Shown here: positions 58,185 through 64,000 of the stretch, piece by piece
Layout: every line of letters starts with the position of its first letter
Position numbering within the stretch: the first letter of the stretch is position 1
Assembly: GCA_032622095.1 (NCBI GenBank)
Contig: CP136068.1
Coordinates: 151,183,151 to 151,247,150, forward strand
DNA: 64,000 nt
Origin: Siphonodentalium dalli
Lineage: Eukaryota > Mollusca > Scaphopoda > Gadilida > Siphonodentaliidae
Reading direction: 5' to 3'
Made by a program: the position numbers and the translations under genes
The notes under the pieces: generated by a model
What the model was told of the DNA's origin: nothing
Database searches by the model: none
The model's input: only the letters and a program-made list of their open reading frames with translations

Positions 58185-58635
58185 CGATGAATTAATTTGG
58201 CAGCGCATGGTCGTTAAGTCCCGACTGACGGTTTCAGTCCAAACATATAAAACTTGTCGATGCGTCCGCGACGCAAATGTATTTTTGTGGACATTAATAT
58301 ATTTTGTGTTCGTTCTGGAGTGAGCGAATGGCGCCAGAAAGGAGAGAGACATGCTGTCCCTTCTTGATGGTCTACAATTGTGAGCAGAAAGTGCACAATT
58401 GTTTCATTTTCCCAAGGAGCAAAAATAGACAAACGGCGAGATTTACATCACCCACTCGGTGGCAGATAGACGCGCGCAACGGAGTCTGCATTTGCGAGCA
58501 TCTCGATCAAGATCCTGAGTGAGCAAAATTGGCGAGAAAATAAAGATTCCTGTTGACCGTTCGTTTGAGGGGATGTCACCTTGTTGCCGCGCGGCAGTTG
58601 CTTCGAAAAAAACGAAGCAAAAAAGGTTTACTTTT

Positions 58636-58717
58636 TGGCAGCGGTGGGATTCGAACCCACGCCTCCGAAGAGACTGGTGCCTAAAACCAGCGCCTTAGAC
58701 CACTCGGCCACGCTACC
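58636..58717 (-). tRNA. tRNA-Leu-UAG: tRNA-Leu(UAG)
   Basis: Unit R13; canonical, trailer type A. Confidence 0.97.
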
Positions 58718-59329
58718 AGACGATAAGTTTGCAACACACTGTCCCAAAACCATTGAGACATGATTCCAGACAGTAATTTACTTACTTCCTTCGTTTCTAC
58801 GCCCAAATCTTGGACGAGACGTTACTACCATGTTGTGATCTTGTGCCTATTATAAAGCGTTATAAATGCAAAATACGCTCTTTTTCGATAACATATAAGG
58901 ATTCAATCAGGCAGCAACGCTCTTTAATGTTTTTGCCCAATTTCAAAGTCACTCCCACACAGTTGCGCATGGTTTGCCTGTTTACTTTGATTTTTGTTTT
59001 CTTTTGGTGAAGGAAGGGTGGTGTAAACTACCGCATGCACGTACATGTATGCGAGTTTATGCAGCTGAGGTTCACAGATGGTGATTGATCGATCAGACCA
59101 ACGTTATCGACAAAGAGCCTCGGGGAATGCACAGTCATTTAAACTGAAAACACAAACTCTTGAGGCTCATTCGTTTCTCGCGCCTTTTTTTCTTCATACA
59201 GGTGAACCACACGTTACGAGTCATAAAGTGGACTTCCTTACTAAATTTGATACGTGCAAGTGAATTACCCAATCCGAACAACTCAAATAAGACAGATGCG
59301 TCGAGAAAAACCGGGGTACAAAAAGTTGT

Positions 59330-59411
59330 TGGCAGCGGTGGGATTCGAACCCACGCCTCCGAAGAGACTGGTGCCTTAGACCAGCGCCTTAGACCGCTCG
59401 GCCACGCTACC
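59330..59411 (-). tRNA. tRNA-Leu-AAG: tRNA-Leu(AAG)
   Basis: Unit R14; canonical. Confidence 0.97.
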
Positions 59412-59862
59412 CGATGAATTAATTTGGCAGCGCATGGTCGTTAAGTCCCGACTGACGGTTTCAGTCCAAACATATAAAACTTGTCGATGCGTCCGCGACG
59501 CAAATGTATTTTTGTGGACATTAATATATTTTGTGTTCGTTCTGGAGTGAGCGAATGGCGCCAGAAAGGAGAGAGACATGCTGTCCCTTCTTGATGGTCT
59601 ACAATTGTGAGCAGAAAGTGCACAATTGTTTCATTTTCCCAAGGAGCAAAAATAGACAAACGGCGAGATTTACATCACCCACTCGGTGGCAGATAGACGC
59701 GCGCAACGGAGTCTGCATTTGCGAGCATCTCGACCAAGATCCTGAGTGAGCAAAATTGGCGAGAAAATAAAGATTCCTGTTGGCCGTTCGTTTGAGGGGA
59801 TGTCACCTTGTTGCCGCGCGGCAGTTGCTTCGAAAAAAACTAAGCAAAAAAGATTTACTTTT

Positions 59863-59944
59863 TGGCAGCGGTGGGATTCGAACCCACGCCTCCGAAGAGA
59901 CTGGTGCCTAAAACCAGCGCCTTAGACCACTCGGCCACGCTACC
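59863..59944 (-). tRNA. tRNA-Leu-UAG: tRNA-Leu(UAG)
   Basis: Unit R14; canonical. Type B trailer with a type A upstream flank (GAGACATGATT), a recombinant unit. Confidence 0.97.
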
Positions 59945-60555
59945 AGACGATAAGTTTGCAACACACTGTCCCAAAACCATTGAGACATGATTCCAGACAG
60001 TAATTTACTTACTTCCTTCGTTTCTACGCCCAAATCTTGGACGAGACGTTACTACCATGTTGTGATCTTGTGCCTATTATAAAGCGTTATAAATGCAAAA
60101 TACGCTCTTTTTCGATAACATATAAGGATTCAATCAGGCAGCAACGCTCTTTAATGTTTTTGCCCAATTTCAAAGTCACTCCCACACAGTTGCGCATGGT
60201 TTGCCTGTTTACTTTGATTTTTGTTTTCTTTTGGTGAAGGAAGGGTGGTGTAAACTACCGCATGCACGTACATGTATGCGAGTTGATGCAGCTGAGGTTC
60301 ACAGATGGTGATTGATCGATCAGACCAACGTTATCGACAAAGAGCCTCGGGGAATGCACAGTCATTTAAACTGAAAACACAAACTCTTGAGGCTCATTCG
60401 TTTCTCGCGCCTTTTTTTCTTCATACAGGTGAACCACACGTTACGAGTCATAAAGTGGATTCCTTACTAAATTTGATACGTGCAAGTGAATTACCCAATC
60501 CGAACAACTCAAATAAGACAGATGCGTCGAGAAAAACCGGGGTACAAAAAGTTGT

Positions 60556-60637
60556 TGGCAGCGGTGGGATTCGAACCCACGCCTCCGAAGAGACTGGTGC
60601 CTTAGACCAGCGCCTTAGACCGCTCGGCCACGCTACC
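60556..60637 (-). tRNA. tRNA-Leu-AAG: tRNA-Leu(AAG)
   Basis: Unit R15; canonical. The spacer has a one-base deletion (GTGGATTCC) shared with R12. Confidence 0.97.
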
Positions 60638-61088
60638 CGATGAATTAATTTGGCAGCGCATGGTCGTTAAGTCCCGACTGACGGTTTCAGTCCAAACATA
60701 TAAAACTTGTCGATGCGTCCGCGACGCAAATGTATTTTTGTGGACATTAATATATTTTGTGTTCGTTCTGGAGTGAGCGAATGGCGCCAGAAAGGAGAGA
60801 GACATGCTGTCCCTTCTTGATGGTCTACAATTGTGAGCAGAAAGTGCACAATTGTTTCATTTTCCCAAGGAGCAAAAATAGACAAACGGCGAGATTTACA
60901 TCACCCACTCGGTGGCAGATAGACGCGCGCAACGGAGTCTGCATTTGCGAGCATCTCGACCAAGATCCTGAGTGAGCAAAATTGGCGAGAAAATAAAGAT
61001 TCCTGTTGGCCGTTCGTTTGAGGGGATGTCACCTTGTTGCCGCGCGGCAGTTGCTTCGAAAAAAACTAAGCAAAAAAGATTTACTTTT

Positions 61089-61170
61089 TGGCAGCGGTGG
61101 GATTCGAACCCACGCCTCCGAAGAGACTGGTGCCTAAAACCAGCGCCTTAGACCACTCGGCCACGCTACC
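61089..61170 (-). tRNA. tRNA-Leu-UAG: tRNA-Leu(UAG)
   Basis: Unit R15; canonical, trailer type B. Confidence 0.97.
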
Positions 61171-61782
61171 AGACGATAAGTTTGCAACACACTGTCCCAA
61201 AACCATTGAGAAATGATTCCAGACAGTAATTTACTTACTTCCTTCGTTTCTACGCCCAAATCTTGGACGAGACGTTACTACCATGTTGTGATCTTGTGCC
61301 TATTATAAAGCGTTATAAATGCAAAATACGCTCTTTTTCGATACCATATAAGGATTCAATCAGGCAGCAACGCTCTTTAATGTTTTTGCCCAATTTCAAA
61401 GTCACTCCCACACAGTTGCGCATGGTTTGCCTGTTTACTTTGATTTTTGTTTTCTTTTGGTGAAGGAAGGGTGGTGTAAACTACCGCATGCACGTACATG
61501 TATGCGAGTTTATGCAGCTGAGGTTCACAGATGGTGATTGATCGATCAGACCAACGTTATCGACAAAGAGCCTCGGGGAATGCACAGTCATTTAAACTGA
61601 AAACACAAACTCTTGAGGCTCATTCGTTTCTCGCGCCTTTTTTTCTTCATACAGGTGAACCACACGTTACGAGTCATAAAGTGGACTTCCTTACTAAATT
61701 TGATACGTGCAAATGAATTACCCAATCCGAACAACTCAAATAAGACAGATGCGTCGAGAAAAACCGGGATACAAAAAGTTGT

Positions 61783-61864
61783 TGGCAGCGGTGGGATTCG
61801 AACCCACGCCTCCGAAGAGACTGGTGCCTTAGACCAGCGCCTTAGACCGCTCGGCCACGCTACC
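61783..61864 (-). tRNA. tRNA-Leu-AAG: tRNA-Leu(AAG)
   Basis: Unit R16; canonical body. It has the same 2-bp upstream deletion as R12. Confidence 0.97.
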
Positions 61865-62313
61865 CGATGAATTAATTTGGCAGCGCATGGTCGTTAAGTC
61901 CCGACTGACGGTTTCAGTCCAAACATAAAACTTGTCGATGCGTCCGCGACGCAAATGTATTTTTGTGGACATTAATATATTTTGTGTTCGTTCTGGAGTG
62001 AGCGAATGGCGCCAGAAAGGAGAGAGACATGCTGTCCCTTCTTGATGGTCTACAATTGTGAGCAGAAAGTGCACAATTGTTTCATTTTCCCAAGGAGCAA
62101 AAATAGACAAACGGCGAGATTTACATCACCCACTCGGTGGCAGATAGACGCGCGCAACGGAGTCTGCATTTGCGAGCATCTCGACCAAGATCCTGAGTGA
62201 GCAAAATTGGCGAGAAAATAAAGATTCCTGTTGGCCGTTCGTTTGAGGGGATGTCACCTTGTTGCCGCGCGGCAGTTGCTTCGAAAAAAACTAAGCAAAA
62301 AAGATTTACTTTT

Positions 62314-62395
62314 TGGCAGCGGTGGGATTCGAACCCACGCCTCCGAAGAGACTGGTGCCTAAAACCAGCGCCTTAGACCACTCGGCCACGCTACC
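62314..62395 (-). tRNA. tRNA-Leu-UAG: tRNA-Leu(UAG)
   Basis: Unit R16; canonical, trailer type B. Confidence 0.97.
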
Positions 62396-63007
62396 AGACG
62401 ATAAGTTTGCAACACACTGTCCCAAAACCATTGAGAAATGATTCCAGACAGTAATTTACTTACTTCCTTCGTTTCTACGCCCAAATCTTGGACGAGACGT
62501 TACTACCATGTTGTGATCTTGTGCCTATTATAAAGCGTTATAAATGCAAAATACGCTCTTTTTCGATACCATATAAGGATTCAATCAGGCAGCAACGCTC
62601 TTTAATGTTTTTGCCCAATTTCAAAGTCACTCCCACACAGTTGCGCATGGTTTGCCTGTTTACTTTGATTTTTGTTTTCTTTTGGTGAAGGAAGGGTGGT
62701 GTAAACTACCGCATGCACGTACATGTATGCGAGTTTATGCAGCTGAGGTTCACAGATGGTGATTGATCGATCAGACCAACGTTATCGACAAAGAGCCTCG
62801 GGGAATGCACAGTCATTTAAACTGAAAACACAAACTCTTGAGGCTCATTCGTTTCTCGCGCCTTTTTTTCTTCATACAGGTGAACCACACGTTACGAGTC
62901 ATAAAGTGGACTTCCTTACTAAATTTGATACGTGCAAATGAATTACCCAATCCGAACAACTCAAATAAGACAGATGCGTCGAGAAAAACCGGGATACAAA
63001 AAGTTGT

Positions 63008-63089
63008 TGGCAGCGGTGGGATTCGAACCCACGCCTCCGAAGAGACTGGTGCCTTAGACCAGCGCCTTAGACCGCTCGGCCACGCTACC
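63008..63089 (-). tRNA. tRNA-Leu-AAG: tRNA-Leu(AAG)
   Basis: Unit R17; canonical. Confidence 0.97.
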
Positions 63090-63540
63090 CGATGAATTAA
63101 TTTGGCAGCGCATGGTCGTTAAGTCCCGACTGACGGTTTCAGTCCAAACATATAAAACTTGTCGATGCGTCCGCGACGCAAATGTATTTTTGTGGACATT
63201 AATATATTTTGTGTTCGTTCTGGAGTGAGCGAATGGCGCCAGAAAGGAGAGAGACATGCTGTCCCTTCTTGATGGTCTACAATTGTGAGCAGAAAGTGCA
63301 CAATTGTTTCATTTTCCCAAGGAGCAAAAATAGACAAACGGCGAGATTTACATCACCCACTCGGTGGCAGATAGACGCGCGCAACGGAGTCTGCATTTGC
63401 GAGCATCTCGATCAAGATCCTGAGTGAGCAAAATTGGCGAGAAAATAAAGATTCCTGTTGACCGTTCGTTTGAGGGGATGTCACCTTGTTGCCGCGCGGC
63501 AGTTGCTTCGAAAAAAACGAAGCAAAAAAGGTTTACTTTT

Positions 63541-63622
63541 TGGCAGCGGTGGGATTCGAACCCACGCCTCCGAAGAGACTGGTGCCTAAAACCAGCGCCT
63601 TAGACCACTCGGCCACGCTACC
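63541..63622 (-). tRNA. tRNA-Leu-UAG: tRNA-Leu(UAG)
   Basis: Unit R17; canonical, trailer type A. Last complete gene in the window; 63623-64000 is spacer 2 of R18 up to the window end. Confidence 0.97.
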
Positions 63623-64000
63623 AGACGATAAGTTTGCAACACACTGTCCCAAAACCATTGAGACATGATTCCAGACAGTAATTTACTTACTTCCTTCGTT
63701 TCTACGCCCAAATCTTGGACGAGACGTTACTACCATGTTGTGATCTTGTGCCTATTATAAAGCGTTATAAATGCAAAATACGCTCTTTTTCGATAACATA
63801 TAAGGATTCAATCAGGCAGCAACGCTCTTTAATGTTTTTGCCCAATTTCAAAGTCACTCCCACACAGTTGCGCATGGTTTGCCTGTTTACTTTGATTTTT
63901 GTTTTCTTTTGGTGAAGGAAGGGTGGTGTAAACTACCGCATGCACGTACATGTATGCGAGTTGATGCAGCTGAGGTTCACAGATGGTGATTGATCGATCA

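Larger units (their letters stand above)
43457..64000 (-). repeat. Right tDNA tandem array, same unit
   Basis: The same unit resumes in the same orientation and register, starting from the last four bases (plus strand) of a tRNA-Leu(AAG) gene. Whole units begin at 44041, 45268, 46495, 47722, 48919, 50146, 51373, 52600, 53827, 55054, 56281, 57505, 58765, 59992, 61218, 62443 and 63670 (cut by the window end). Lengths vary more than on the left: 1,197 (30-bp deletion near 48219), 1,224, 1,226 and 1,225 (small deletions), and 1,260 (a templated insertion in a tRNA gene). I call these units R1 (partial, from 43457) to R18. The array continues past the window. Confidence 0.98.

Noticed and set aside
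1-64000. Array as an assembly artefact
   Set aside because: Units differ by many ordered private variants, the two halves have distinct alleles, and edges are more diverged. Copy number still needs spanning reads, but simple duplication of one contig piece is not supported.

Overview
The window is almost entirely a tandem array of a 1,227-bp eukaryotic unit carrying two nuclear tRNA-Leu genes. Both genes lie on the minus strand. In unit coordinates (unit 1 begins at base 1) the first is tRNA-Leu(AAG) at 566-647 and the second is tRNA-Leu(UAG) at 1099-1180. Evidence for a eukaryote: intact RNA polymerase III A and B boxes inside each gene, T-run terminators just past each 3' end, no encoded CCA, and an AAG (to be read as IAG) anticodon. 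The tRNA bodies look metazoan. The ACATGTACATGT-rich AT-biased DNA and dense MITE-like foldbacks of the middle segment fit an invertebrate, possibly marine, but I cannot name the species.

Layout. Left array, 1-33742: 27 complete units and a truncated 28th. Middle segment, 33744-43456: 9.7 kb of non-array, AT-rich DNA with palindromic satellites, foldback elements and a non-autonomous hAT-like transposon with an 8-bp target duplication. I recognise no protein gene in it. Right array, 43457-64000: the same unit in the same orientation and register, with 17 tRNA-Leu(UAG) and 16 tRNA-Leu(AAG) loci, running off the window end. The middle segment sits inside one tRNA-Leu(AAG) gene: the 3' part of that gene ends the left array and its first four bases start the right array. 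In total there are 87 tRNA-Leu loci plus one split gene, and the array continues beyond both window ends.

The two halves have diverged as blocks. In the left array 22 of 27 UAG genes carry the same T-stem change (G52 to T, mismatched with C62 and altering the first B-box base). All 17 UAG genes in the right array are canonical. The AAG genes are canonical nearly everywhere. So a probably damaging allele of one gene has been spread by homogenisation while its neighbour in the same unit stayed intact. The right array has its own spacer subfamilies, indels and one AAG gene destroyed by a 45-nt insertion copied from its own spacer. Units next to the middle segment are the most diverged, as expected for array edges.

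Short open frames repeated in every unit are by-products of the repeat and read straight through the tRNA genes; none is annotated as a protein gene.
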